A DNA stretch of 64,000 bases, taken from JAFMDF01 sp965277445 (GTDB lineage Bacteria; Bacteroidota; Bacteroidia; Chitinophagales; Saprospiraceae). The DNA lies in NCBI GenBank assembly GCA_965277445.1, contig CBDICY010000001.1, positions 434,001 to 498,000 on the forward strand. Reading direction: 5' to 3'. A program made the translations under genes and the position numbers. This document shows, piece after piece, positions 35,726 through 45,090 of this stretch (its first letter is position 1; the number at the start of each line of letters is the position of its first letter). Under the pieces are notes generated by a model that saw nothing but the letters and a program-made list of their open reading frames with translations, made no database searches and was not told the DNA's origin.

Positions 35726-38700
35726 ATGAAACAATCAAAACAAGCAATTATGAGGAAATTACCACTATTATTCATTGCTGTTGTAGCAATGGTTTCCCTA
35801 CATTTTTACACCAACACACAAAATCAACTGATGCCCAATTTTGAAAATGAGAATTATGAAAAGGCTTGGGAAATAGTCGATTCTCTTGAAAAAAAAGGAT
35901 TACCTAAATCGGCTTTAGAACACGTCGAAGCAATCTATATTAAGGCTAAAAAAGAGGAAAATAGTCCCCAAACCATTAAAGCCATTGTCTATAAAGGTAA
36001 ATATCAAGTGCAATTGGAGGAAGATGGTTTGGTGAAGGCGATTTATGCCTTTGAGCAAGAAATGGAAACAGCGGAATTTCCAGCTAAGGCAGTTTTGCAA
36101 TCTATGCAAGCAGAAATGTATAGCCAATATTTGCAAAATAATCTGTGGAAAATAAGAGAAAGAACAGAAACGGTGGACTTTAAAAATGACGATGTGCAGA
36201 CGTGGACAATGGGGCAGTTAATTGATAAAAGTAAGACCTTATATTTAGCTTCCGTGAGTGGTCAAATGACGAAGAAGATTGATGTTGATAATTTTTCGGC
36301 TATCCTAAATAAAGGGCAAAATACGGAAGGATTAAGACCTACTTTATACGATTTTTTAGCACACCGAGCTTTAGACTTTTTCAATAATCAACGAAATAAT
36401 TTAACGGAACCTGCTTATAAATTCTACTTACGAGATAAAGTAGCTTTTGCCCCAGCGAAAGAATTTGTCAAAGCTAACTTTGAGACAAAAGATACCGAAT
36501 CGGGTAAATACCAAACGATTCTCTTATATCAAGGCTTACTAAAAGCGCATTTGGATGATAAATCTCCCGAAGCTTTAATTGATGTAGATTTAAAACGTTT
36601 GAAATTTGTCTATGATAATATCATCAATGGAGACAAAGAGAATTTGTACGAAAAAGCCTTAGAAGACTTAGGTAGTAAATATTTAAACAATCCTGCTTAT
36701 GCAGAAATCGTGCATAAAATTGCGGAATTGTATTATAACCGAGGGCAGCAATATCAAGCGAATCCAGAAAATATTGGCAAATTTGATTGGCTAAAAGCCT
36801 ATAATTTATGTACACAAGGGATTACTAAGTATCCAGAATCAATTGGGGCGAATGCTTGTCGGAATTTACAGGCGAATTTATTGCGGAAGGAATTGCAGCT
36901 AAATATTGAAAAAGTCAATGTACCAGACGCACCTATTTTAGCTTCGATTAGTTATCGAAATGTACCTAAATTCTATTTGAAAGTAGTAGAAATTGGGTAT
37001 GGAGAACAAGATAAAATAATTGGCAAAAGCCAAAAGGAGGTTGTTGTATGGTTGAATGGGCGAAAAGCAGTTCAACAAAAAACAATTGATTTACCACAAG
37101 AAGGAGATTATCGGACGCATCGAACAGAGATTGGATTAGATAAATTACCCTTTGGGTACTATGGGGTTTTGATTGCGGATAACGCTGATTTTTCTGGCGA
37201 AAATAATGCAGTTGGTTATACGTTTACCCATATCTCTAATTTGGCAAATTGGTCAAGAACATCGGGGCAATTACAACCTGAATTAGTCATCGTAGATAGA
37301 ACGACTGGAAAACCTTTAGCGGGTGTGATTGCTGAATTATACACTCGAAAATATAATGCTTTAACTCGAAAATACAATTACAAAAAAGCAGCAAGTGCCA
37401 CCAGTAATGCCGAAGGAATGGTAAGCTTGCAAATGAATGAACGAGAGAATTTTAAGGTCAAGTTGATTCATGGGCAAGATGTCTTATTTTTAGATGATAA
37501 TTACTCGAATTATTATTATAACAGTCAAGGACCAAGTACTATGCATACCCATTTTTTCCTAGACCGAGCCATTTATAGACCGGGGCAAACGGTTTATTTT
37601 AAAGGGATTGTGATTGAAAAAACACCGAGTGGTATGCCTGCTATTCAACCGAATAAAAAGGTGGAAGTCACTTTCTTTGACGTTAACCGACAAGAAGTAG
37701 AAAAATTGAATTTGACCACTAATGAATATGGAACGGTTAATGGTTCTTTTACAGCGCCGAAAAGTGGTTTGTTGGGTAATATGAGTATCGTTTCTAGTTT
37801 AGGAGGGAGTCAATATTTTAATGTAGAGGAGTACAAACGCCCTAAATTCGAGGTGACATTTAATCCAATTCAAGGCAGTTATAAATTAGGAGATGAATTG
37901 ACGGTAGAAGGGGTGGCAAAAGCCTTTGCAGGAAATAATATTGACAATGCGAAAGTGCAGTATAGAGTGGTGCGACAAGTTCGATTTCCTTACAGACCTT
38001 ATTATTACTACCGATACAATCCTTATCAGCGACCAGAAATGGAAATCATTAATGGGGTAGGCACGACGGATGCGAATGGGAAATTTACGATTAAATTTAA
38101 GGCGATTCCAGATGAATCCATTCCAGCAGATAAAAAACCAGAATTTACGTACCAAGTCTTTGCCGATGTAACCGATATCACAGGCGAAACGCAATCGAAT
38201 GATATGCGAACTTCTGTAGGTTATATTGCTTTAGCTGCGGATGTGGAAGTGCCAGAGAAAATTGAGCAGAATCAACCTTTTCCATTGAAAGTAAGTACGA
38301 AAAATCTAGCTGGTGAATTTGAGGCGGCGACTGCTGATATTATCGTTCATCAATTAAAAACACCATCGACGGTTTACAAAAAGAGATTTTGGGAGAAAGC
38401 AGATGTATATGCCCTTTCGGAACAAGAATTTACAAAGCAATTTCCAAATTTTGCCTATAAAAATGAAGATGAGAAGCGGACTTGGCGAGCCGATAAAGCC
38501 ATTTTTAAAGAAAGTATTGATACACGTTTGAAGCGGTTATGGGCATTGCCTGTACAGAATTGGGAACAAGGTCAATACGAATTGACTTTAACGACTAAGG
38601 ATAAATATGGGCAAGCCATTGAAGTAAAAAAATACTTTGAATTATATGATTTAACCGCCAAATCTTTTGTTGGAAATGATGCGATTTGGTTAAATCATCC

Positions 38701-41700
38701 AACCAAGAAATTTGAACCATCCGAAACGGCGGAAGTATGTATCGGAACAGGTTTGTCTGAAATTCATGCTTTAATAGAAGTAGAGAAAAAAGGAAAATTG
38801 GTCAGTAGAGAATGGAAAACCATTCAAGGCAAAGAAGATGTACAATTTCCTGTAACCGAAGAGGATAGAGGAAATTTCCACTATCATATTACTTTTACAC
38901 ATAATAATCGAACGTATAAGCAAAGCAAAACGGTGAATGTCCCTTGGTCAAATAAGGAATTAAAAATTGAATATGCGACTTTTAGAGATAAATTAAAACC
39001 AGGACAAGAAGAAGAATGGCAGATTAAAATATCAGGTCCTAAAAGCGAGAAAGTAGCGGCAGAGATGGTGGCAGCGATGTATGATGCTTCTCTTGACCAA
39101 TTTGCGGTAAATGATTGGTATTTAGATGTTTTTCCAGTTGATGGCTATCCACAGATTCAATGGGTGACCAATGGGTTTAATATGCAGCAGACCTATGTTT
39201 ACGCTAGGAACTGGCAACCAGAATATGTTCGGATGAGCCAAAAAAGTTATCAGTATTTAAATTGGTTTAATTTCCCTTTTTATGGGCGACCAGTAGCTTA
39301 CTCCAGAAGTGCGAGGAGAGGTGGAGTGATGAAACGAAGTGCTGCACCTAGATCTATGATGATGGATGCTGCTCCTGAACAAGAAGCGGAAATGATGGAA
39401 ATGTCAGTTATGGCAGATGCTGCCCCTGCACTTGCAGGTAAAGCAAATGGTGTTCAAATTGAAGAAGCCGATGGAGTTATCAAAACAAAGCCTAAAACAG
39501 ATTTAGCCGATGTAAAGGTAAGAACCAATCTTAATGAGACGGTCTTTTTTATACCAAATTTAAAGACGGATGAAGAAGGAAATGTGGTTATTAAATTTAC
39601 GATGAATGAAGCCTTGACTCGGTGGAAATTTTTAGGATTGGCAACGACCAAAGATTTAAAAATAGCGAAGACGTCTAAGGAAATTATCACGCAAAAAGAA
39701 TTGATGGTGCAACCGAATGCTCCAAGATTCTTGCGAGAAGGCGATAAAATTAATTTCAAGGCTAAAGTCAGTAACTTAACAGAAAATGAGTTAACGGGAG
39801 AAGCAACGATCCAATTATTCGATGCCTTGACAATGCAGCCAATTGATGCTAAACTAGGAATAGAGAAAGCAATTATTCCGTTTACTGCCAAAGCGGGGCA
39901 ATCTGCGCCCTTAAGTTGGACCTTGGATATTCCTTTTGGAGAAGTGATGGCAGTTACCCATCGAGTAATTGCAACGGCTGGTAATTATTCGGATGGAGAA
40001 GAAAGTACAATTCCTGTAGTAACGAATCGAATGTTGGTGACGGAAACGAAGCCATTGGCATTAAGAGGTAAAGAAACGAAAAACTTTACTCTAGAAAGTT
40101 TGAAAAAAGTCGGCAGTTCTTCCACTCTAACACCACATAAATACACTTTAGAATTTACGTCCAATCCAGCATGGTATGCGGTTCAAGCCTTACCTTATTT
40201 GATGGAGTATCCTTACGATTGTACGGAGCAAATCTTCAATAGGTATTATGCCAATGCATTAGCGAGTACGGTAGCGAACGCGCATCCAAAAGTCAAATCT
40301 ATTTTTGATAGTTGGAAAGGAACCGATGCCATGAAGAGTAACTTGACTAAGAATCAGGAATTAAAATCTGCTTTGTTAGAGGAAACACCTTGGGTCTTAG
40401 CGGCGCAAAGTGAGGAAGAACAAAAGAAAAATATCGGTTTATTATTCGATTTAAATCGAATGGCAGAAGAACAGTCGATTGCTTTAGCAAAAATTACGGA
40501 TAGACAATTGGCCAATGGTGGATTTGCGTGGTTTCCTGGTGGCAGAGATAGTTGGTATATTACCCAAAATCTAGTGGAAGGAATGGGGCATTTACAAAAA
40601 TTAAATGCACTAGATATTGGACAAGAAAGTGGGGTGTCCAAGATGTTACATCAAGCATTGGCCTATACGGATGCTCGAATGAAGGAACAATATGATGAAT
40701 TGGCTAAAAGTGTAAAAAAAGGGCATACTAAATTTGAGGATGATCACTTAACCAATTTAGTGATTCATTATTTATATGCTCGATCGTTCTTCCCTGAGGT
40801 GGAGCGAAATCAATCGACGAATAAAGCTTTCGATTATTATGTAAGTCAAGCGGAAAAATTTTGGTTGAAAAAAGGTGTCTACCAAGAAAGTATGATTGGC
40901 TTGACTTTAAATCGAATGGATAGAAAAGCAGTACCGCAAGACATCCTAAAATCGCTGAAAGAAAGAGCTTTACAAAGCGAAGAATTGGGGATGTATTGGA
41001 ATAATCCAAGTGGGTATAGATGGTATCAATTACCGATTGAAACCCACGCTTTAGCGATTGAGTTATTTGAGGAAGTGGCACAAGATGCGACTTTAGTCAA
41101 TGAGCTGAAAATTTGGTTATTAAAGAACAAACAAACCAATCATTGGAAAACAACGAAAGCCACAAGTGCGGTAACTTATGCTTTATTAATGAGTGGCGAT
41201 AATTGGATTTTGGAAGATCAACAAGTGAAAGTCTCCCTAGGTAAAAATAAAGCTTATACAGCGCAAATTGATAAAGCTCAAAAAACGCCGGAAGCGGGAA
41301 CAGGCTACTTTAAAACGTCTTGGAATGGAAGTGAGGTAAGTGCAGATATGGCACAAATAAAAGTAAAAAATCCAAACAAACAACCTGCTTGGGGTGCTGT
41401 TTACTGGCAATATTTTGAAGATTTAGATAAAATTAAAACCTTTAAAGAAACACCTTTAACGATTGATAAACAGTTATTTAAAGAAACAAATTCTGATAAA
41501 GGCCCACAAATGACGCCAATTGCAGCAGGAGCAACTTTGGAACCTGGTGACAAGCTAAAAGTACGCATCGAAATCCGAGTAGATAGAGATATGGAATATG
41601 TGCATTTAAAAGATATGCGAGCAAGTGGTTTTGAACCCATCAATGTCTTGAGTGGCTATAAATGGAGTGGGGGACTAGGCTATTACGAAAGTACGGGAGA

Positions 41701-41872
41701 TTTAGCGACTAACTTTTTTATCGCCCGCTTATCCAAAGGCACGCATGTTTTTGAATATCCTTTAAGAGTAGCGCATCAAGGCGATTTTTCTAATGGCGTG
41801 ACTTCATTACAATGTATGTATGCGCCTGAATTTAGTAGTCATTCTGAGGGGATTCGGGTGACGGTGGAGTAG
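35726..41872 (+). CDS. Large alpha-2-macroglobulin family protein with thioester motif
   Basis: About 2,048 residues from ATG 35726; ATG 35750 also precedes the same signal/anchor, and an upstream TTG at 35627 only adds non-signal sequence. After the N-terminal membrane segment comes a helical/TPR-like part to about residue 430, then macroglobulin domains (MG2 hallmark FFLDRAIYRPGQTVYFKG near 635). A Met/Ala-rich low-complexity segment encoded at about 39299-39445 is a candidate bait region. The thioester motif is YPYDCTEQ (cysteine codon 40220-40222). The rest is an alpha-toroid and receptor-binding-like domains. Bacterial A2Ms trap attacking proteases. The usual PBP1C partner is absent. Confidence 0.9.
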   Translation: MKQSKQAIMRKLPLLFIAVVAMVSLHFYTNTQNQLMPNFENENYEKAWEIVDSLEKKGLPKSALEHVEAIYIKAKKEENSPQTIKAIVYKGKYQVQLEEDGLVKAIYAFEQEMETAEFPAKAVLQSMQAEMYSQYLQNNLWKIRERTETVDFKNDDVQTWTMGQLIDKSKTLYLASVSGQMTKKIDVDNFSAILNKGQNTEGLRPTLYDFLAHRALDFFNNQRNNLTEPAYKFYLRDKVAFAPAKEFVKANFETKDTESGKYQTILLYQGLLKAHLDDKSPEALIDVDLKRLKFVYDNIINGDKENLYEKALEDLGSKYLNNPAYAEIVHKIAELYYNRGQQYQANPENIGKFDWLKAYNLCTQGITKYPESIGANACRNLQANLLRKELQLNIEKVNVPDAPILASISYRNVPKFYLKVVEIGYGEQDKIIGKSQKEVVVWLNGRKAVQQKTIDLPQEGDYRTHRTEIGLDKLPFGYYGVLIADNADFSGENNAVGYTFTHISNLANWSRTSGQLQPELVIVDRTTGKPLAGVIAELYTRKYNALTRKYNYKKAASATSNAEGMVSLQMNERENFKVKLIHGQDVLFLDDNYSNYYYNSQGPSTMHTHFFLDRAIYRPGQTVYFKGIVIEKTPSGMPAIQPNKKVEVTFFDVNRQEVEKLNLTTNEYGTVNGSFTAPKSGLLGNMSIVSSLGGSQYFNVEEYKRPKFEVTFNPIQGSYKLGDELTVEGVAKAFAGNNIDNAKVQYRVVRQVRFPYRPYYYYRYNPYQRPEMEIINGVGTTDANGKFTIKFKAIPDESIPADKKPEFTYQVFADVTDITGETQSNDMRTSVGYIALAADVEVPEKIEQNQPFPLKVSTKNLAGEFEAATADIIVHQLKTPSTVYKKRFWEKADVYALSEQEFTKQFPNFAYKNEDEKRTWRADKAIFKESIDTRLKRLWALPVQNWEQGQYELTLTTKDKYGQAIEVKKYFELYDLTAKSFVGNDAIWLNHPTKKFEPSETAEVCIGTGLSEIHALIEVEKKGKLVSREWKTIQGKEDVQFPVTEEDRGNFHYHITFTHNNRTYKQSKTVNVPWSNKELKIEYATFRDKLKPGQEEEWQIKISGPKSEKVAAEMVAAMYDASLDQFAVNDWYLDVFPVDGYPQIQWVTNGFNMQQTYVYARNWQPEYVRMSQKSYQYLNWFNFPFYGRPVAYSRSARRGGVMKRSAAPRSMMMDAAPEQEAEMMEMSVMADAAPALAGKANGVQIEEADGVIKTKPKTDLADVKVRTNLNETVFFIPNLKTDEEGNVVIKFTMNEALTRWKFLGLATTKDLKIAKTSKEIITQKELMVQPNAPRFLREGDKINFKAKVSNLTENELTGEATIQLFDALTMQPIDAKLGIEKAIIPFTAKAGQSAPLSWTLDIPFGEVMAVTHRVIATAGNYSDGEESTIPVVTNRMLVTETKPLALRGKETKNFTLESLKKVGSSSTLTPHKYTLEFTSNPAWYAVQALPYLMEYPYDCTEQIFNRYYANALASTVANAHPKVKSIFDSWKGTDAMKSNLTKNQELKSALLEETPWVLAAQSEEEQKKNIGLLFDLNRMAEEQSIALAKITDRQLANGGFAWFPGGRDSWYITQNLVEGMGHLQKLNALDIGQESGVSKMLHQALAYTDARMKEQYDELAKSVKKGHTKFEDDHLTNLVIHYLYARSFFPEVERNQSTNKAFDYYVSQAEKFWLKKGVYQESMIGLTLNRMDRKAVPQDILKSLKERALQSEELGMYWNNPSGYRWYQLPIETHALAIELFEEVAQDATLVNELKIWLLKNKQTNHWKTTKATSAVTYALLMSGDNWILEDQQVKVSLGKNKAYTAQIDKAQKTPEAGTGYFKTSWNGSEVSADMAQIKVKNPNKQPAWGAVYWQYFEDLDKIKTFKETPLTIDKQLFKETNSDKGPQMTPIAAGATLEPGDKLKVRIEIRVDRDMEYVHLKDMRASGFEPINVLSGYKWSGGLGYYESTGDLATNFFIARLSKGTHVFEYPLRVAHQGDFSNGVTSLQCMYAPEFSSHSEGIRVTVE

Positions 41873-41908
41873 TGGGGTAAATGACGAAATTTTAAAGGAT
41901 AAAAAATT

Positions 41909-41950
41909 AAAATCGTGATAATATCATTTGATACTATCACGATTTTTTAT
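41909..41950 (+). terminator. Terminator after the alpha-2-macroglobulin gene
   Basis: AAAATCGTGATA (41909-41920) pairs perfectly with TATCACGATTTT (41935-41946), and the stem ends in a T-run. The symmetrical A/T flanks allow action on both strands. Confidence 0.75.
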
Positions 41951-42202
41951 AAAAAATCAGTATACTATCCGCTTAATCCGCTCTATCCGTACAACCTATC
42001 CTATTTGATAGGGCGAACATTATCTAAACTGAAGAAATTTTCCAAACAAATAAAATGTAGCCAGCGCTTATTTGGTCTAATTTTTGTAATACCATTGTTG
42101 ATAAATTACCTGCCCTCTTCCCATACCAAACTAATCTCCCTAAAATTATACATTTCCTCCCTTAACTACTTTCAGAGAATTAATCATTAGTCCGCTAAGT
42201 GA
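41951..42202. other. Non-coding gap before the SdrD/GEVEDY gene
   Basis: No supported gene. An open frame starting inside the terminator has repeat-derived composition and I reject it. A promoter for the next gene is expected here but not identifiable. Confidence 0.4.
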
Positions 42203-44569
42203 ATGAGAGCCCTATTAATAATGAATTTATGCTATTGCGTGACCTTAAACACCTTTGCCATTGCACCAGTATTGGATACGAGTCATGGTTGGTTGACTGA
42301 TACGATAAGTATTATGGTCGAGGAACAGTATGTAACATTTGGAGAAAATTTAAGCAATAATGTTTTCAACAAAAATGATCAACGAAAAAAAACGTATGAA
42401 AACCAAGTATTAACTAGTGTAGAGACTTTAGCAAATGTATACATTGAGCAATCAGGACCTATCGTCATCGAATTAAATGAGACGAATCAATATCAATTAA
42501 TTTATGGTAATAATGGTATGGATAATGCTGGAATTGTGGTGATAACGGACACTATACCCAATGAATTTAGACCCTTATCAACCAATAATCCCAATTGTAG
42601 TATTGATTTTCAAACGATTACTTGTAATATCGGTGATTTGGCGGCAGGAACAAGGGATACCATTTTAATTGACTTTCTTGTTGGGAATATGCCGTCTTCG
42701 ATTGGAAAAATGGTAACCAACGTAGTTATTATTCAGACGGATTCGAGTGAAACTAACCTATCTGATAACGAAACTACCCATGAAACTGAAATTGTAATTT
42801 TAGACTTGCCTAGTATCAGCGGAACAATTTGGCACGATGATAACCTAAATGGACGAACTGAAGAAGTAGAACAAGGTATCGAAGGGGTAACGATTCATTT
42901 ATCGGGTACAGATATGTTTGGAGTGCCCCAAAACGCAACTACGACTACGGATACTAGTGGATTTTATAGCTTCACCGAACTAAATCCAGGGACTTATGCC
43001 GTAGAAGAGGAGCAACCGAGGGGTTGGTTATCATCGCCTTATAATAAATTAGGAATAGCTGTAAGGACGAGAAATAATCCACAAGATTCCTTAATCAGTC
43101 ATGGTAATATTGGTATCCAAAATGGAAATGAAGCCTTTCAAGCTATTGTATTGGAAAGCGGTTATCGAGGTATTAATTATAATTTTGGAGAAGATTTAGG
43201 AAGCATAGGCGATACGGTTTGGGTGGATAGTAATATCAACGGTATTCGGGAGGTTTCAGAGGGCGGCATAGCTGAAATCACGGTGCGTTTATACCAATTT
43301 GCCAATGATTCTTTGATTGGTACAGCAACGACTGATACTTCGGGTGCTTATCTTTTCGAAGACCTGCTAGCTAATGATTATTACGCAATTTTTGATTTAA
43401 GTGCTTTACCTGATAGTACTGACCGAGTAACGATTCAACATGCAATTAATGCCACTACCCTTACTGATTCGGATGCAGATCCTAAAACTGGTAGAACTGT
43501 AGCGATTGACCTAGCTGCTGGGAAAGATAGATTAGGCTGGGGCATGGGTATTTATGGGACGATTTTAATTGGCAACCATATTTGGATAGACGGCAATAAA
43601 AATGGGATTCAAGACGAAACGGATCAACCACTAGAAGGGGTCAATGTAACTTTGTTCAATCAACTGGGAGAGCGGATTACGACTGTTCAGACCAATACGG
43701 ATGGCTATTATTATTTCCATTCGGATACTTTAGCCTTAGCAAATGATACGAATGACACTTTATTCTACGCCAATACGACGTATTATTTAGTCGTAGGGCT
43801 AGATCAGTACAATAAAGCGTTCGAATTACTATTTGATTCTCTTCAATTAACCACAGACAGTATCGGTAACCATCTAACAGATAGTGATGGAATAGTAGCG
43901 GTTAATGTAGATCTAGATTTTAATGGTTTTCCATTTTTAAAAATTAGTACACCTGCCTTTGGTCAAGTAGATACTACTTTTGATTTTGGTTTTCAACCCG
44001 TTGAATTGGATTGGGGAGATTTGCCCGACACTTCTGCTGCTACGCAAATGAGCGATTATCAAACTTTAGCTGTAAATAATGGCCCTCGGCATATTATTAC
44101 ATCAGGATTAAGTTTAGGAATAACTGTTGATGCGGAAAAAGAAGGCCAAGCAACCGACGATGCCTCAGGAGATGGTGATGATGAAGATGGATTAACGATT
44201 TTTGCTTCTACCAAGGTGATGCCTGAAGGTACGATGCGATTGCCTTTTTCTTATACTAATTCGACAGGTTTAACGGCTTATTTAAAAATTTGGATTGATT
44301 GGAACGGGGACGGTGATTTCCATAATGCAGATGAAATGGTTATTGCTAACAATGATGAAATAGCTGCTTTTGCCAATGTATTGGCGTTAACTATTCCTGC
44401 TACTGCAAAAATAGGATGCCCAATAGGCATGAGAGTCCGTCTAAGTTTAAGTGAAATCACTTCTCCCTATGGTATTTTACCTACTGGGGAAGTTGAAGAT
44501 TATTTAATAGAAATCAATTGCCCTCAGCCGATTTGTTTGCCGATGGAGATAATACTAAAAAAGAAATGA
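42203..44569 (+). CDS. Surface protein with DUF11-like, three SdrD_B-like and a GEVEDY domain
   Basis: A 788-residue exported protein. After a weak N-terminal signal (about 1-21) comes a DUF11-like domain (about 75-200, TDTIPNEFRP). Three SdrD/Cna-B-like domains follow (starts near 204 ISGTIWHDDNLNG, 325 GDTVWVDSNINGI and 450 GNHIWIDGNKNGI), each with the EGV.../Y.F pattern. A C-terminal GEVEDY domain has ILPTGEVEDYLIEINC. It ends with CPQPICLPMEIILKKK and shows no type IX sorting domain, although such proteins normally carry one. The gene ends 15 bp from a MITE-like element and 183 bp from a Fic remnant, so a loss of the 3' end is conceivable. Confidence 0.8.
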   Translation: MRALLIMNLCYCVTLNTFAIAPVLDTSHGWLTDTISIMVEEQYVTFGENLSNNVFNKNDQRKKTYENQVLTSVETLANVYIEQSGPIVIELNETNQYQLIYGNNGMDNAGIVVITDTIPNEFRPLSTNNPNCSIDFQTITCNIGDLAAGTRDTILIDFLVGNMPSSIGKMVTNVVIIQTDSSETNLSDNETTHETEIVILDLPSISGTIWHDDNLNGRTEEVEQGIEGVTIHLSGTDMFGVPQNATTTTDTSGFYSFTELNPGTYAVEEEQPRGWLSSPYNKLGIAVRTRNNPQDSLISHGNIGIQNGNEAFQAIVLESGYRGINYNFGEDLGSIGDTVWVDSNINGIREVSEGGIAEITVRLYQFANDSLIGTATTDTSGAYLFEDLLANDYYAIFDLSALPDSTDRVTIQHAINATTLTDSDADPKTGRTVAIDLAAGKDRLGWGMGIYGTILIGNHIWIDGNKNGIQDETDQPLEGVNVTLFNQLGERITTVQTNTDGYYYFHSDTLALANDTNDTLFYANTTYYLVVGLDQYNKAFELLFDSLQLTTDSIGNHLTDSDGIVAVNVDLDFNGFPFLKISTPAFGQVDTTFDFGFQPVELDWGDLPDTSAATQMSDYQTLAVNNGPRHIITSGLSLGITVDAEKEGQATDDASGDGDDEDGLTIFASTKVMPEGTMRLPFSYTNSTGLTAYLKIWIDWNGDGDFHNADEMVIANNDEIAAFANVLALTIPATAKIGCPIGMRVRLSLSEITSPYGILPTGEVEDYLIEINCPQPICLPMEIILKKK

Positions 44570-44584
44570 CTAAAAGATTATCTT

Positions 44585-44742
44585 GGGGTTGTATCAAAAC
44601 ATTCGGCAAATATTTTTTAGCCGAATAAAATTTCAAAACCCTCCCTCTAACTCCCTCCAAAGGGGAAAAAATTCTGTGCAATTTGAAAAATCAGAACTTT
44701 TAATGGTGAACTTTTTCAAAACGGGTCTTTTGATACAGCCTC
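44585..44742. mobile_element. MITE-like element with 16-bp terminal inverted repeats
   Basis: GGGGTTGTATCAAAAC at 44585-44600 and the inverted CTTTTGATACAGCCTC at 44727-44742 match at 13 of 16 positions and bound 158 bp with no ORF. An internal hairpin (TTCGGC/GCCGAA, 44602-44625) and a CCCTCCCTCTAACTCCCTCC stretch are inside. The flanks TCTT and TTTT might be a target duplication, but this is weak. No transposase is present. Confidence 0.5.
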
Positions 44743-44752
44743 TTTTGATTTT

Positions 44753-44931
44753 ATGAAACCACCTTACGATATTACTACTGAAATTTTACAGTTAATTACT
44801 ACTATTGCTGAAAAACTTTTAAAGATATTTCTTTTGCAACGGCTAGTAGAGATTTAAAATACGCAGTTGAAGCGAATTTGATCACAAAAGAGGGAGATAA
44901 ACGAGTCACTAAGTATTTGATTAATCGTTAG
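44753..44931 (+). pseudogene. Remnant of a Fic-family protein gene (internal deletion)
   Basis: ATG 44753 opens with MKPPYDITTEILQLITTIAEKL, the characteristic start of Fic-family proteins (M-K-P-P-Y-x-I-T...L-I...I-S/A-E-K). About 70 bp in, the other frame from 44821 reads DISFATASRDLKYAVEANLI and ends in YLINR*, the C-terminal winged helix of the same family. Thus the two ends of one gene are fused with the central Fic AMP-transferase domain (HPFxxGNGR) deleted and the frame shifted. The remnant lies 10 bp after the MITE-like element. Confidence 0.72.
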
Positions 44932-44958
44932 AAAGAACTAAAATCGACATGATTTTCT

Positions 44959-45000
44959 ATTGAAAATTGAAAATTATAAATTGAGAATTGAAAATTGACA
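44959..45000. repeat. Heptamer repeat ATTGAAA
   Basis: ATTGAAA ATTGAAA ATTATAA ATTGAGA ATTGAAA ATTGACA: a clean 7-nt period in the spacer before the molybdopterin enzyme gene. A related TTCAATT run occurs near 62632-62650. Confidence 0.7.
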
Positions 45001-45090
45001 TTTCTAGTATTAATATCCTAAATCCCTTCCAAATCTCCACGAATTACACTAACTTTCCTCTTTAAAAAATTGACCACCAAATAATAAAAG

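Noticed and set aside
41915..42190. Open frame of 91 codons after the alpha-2-macroglobulin gene
   Set aside because: It starts inside the terminator stem, has repeat-like composition and no recognisable features.
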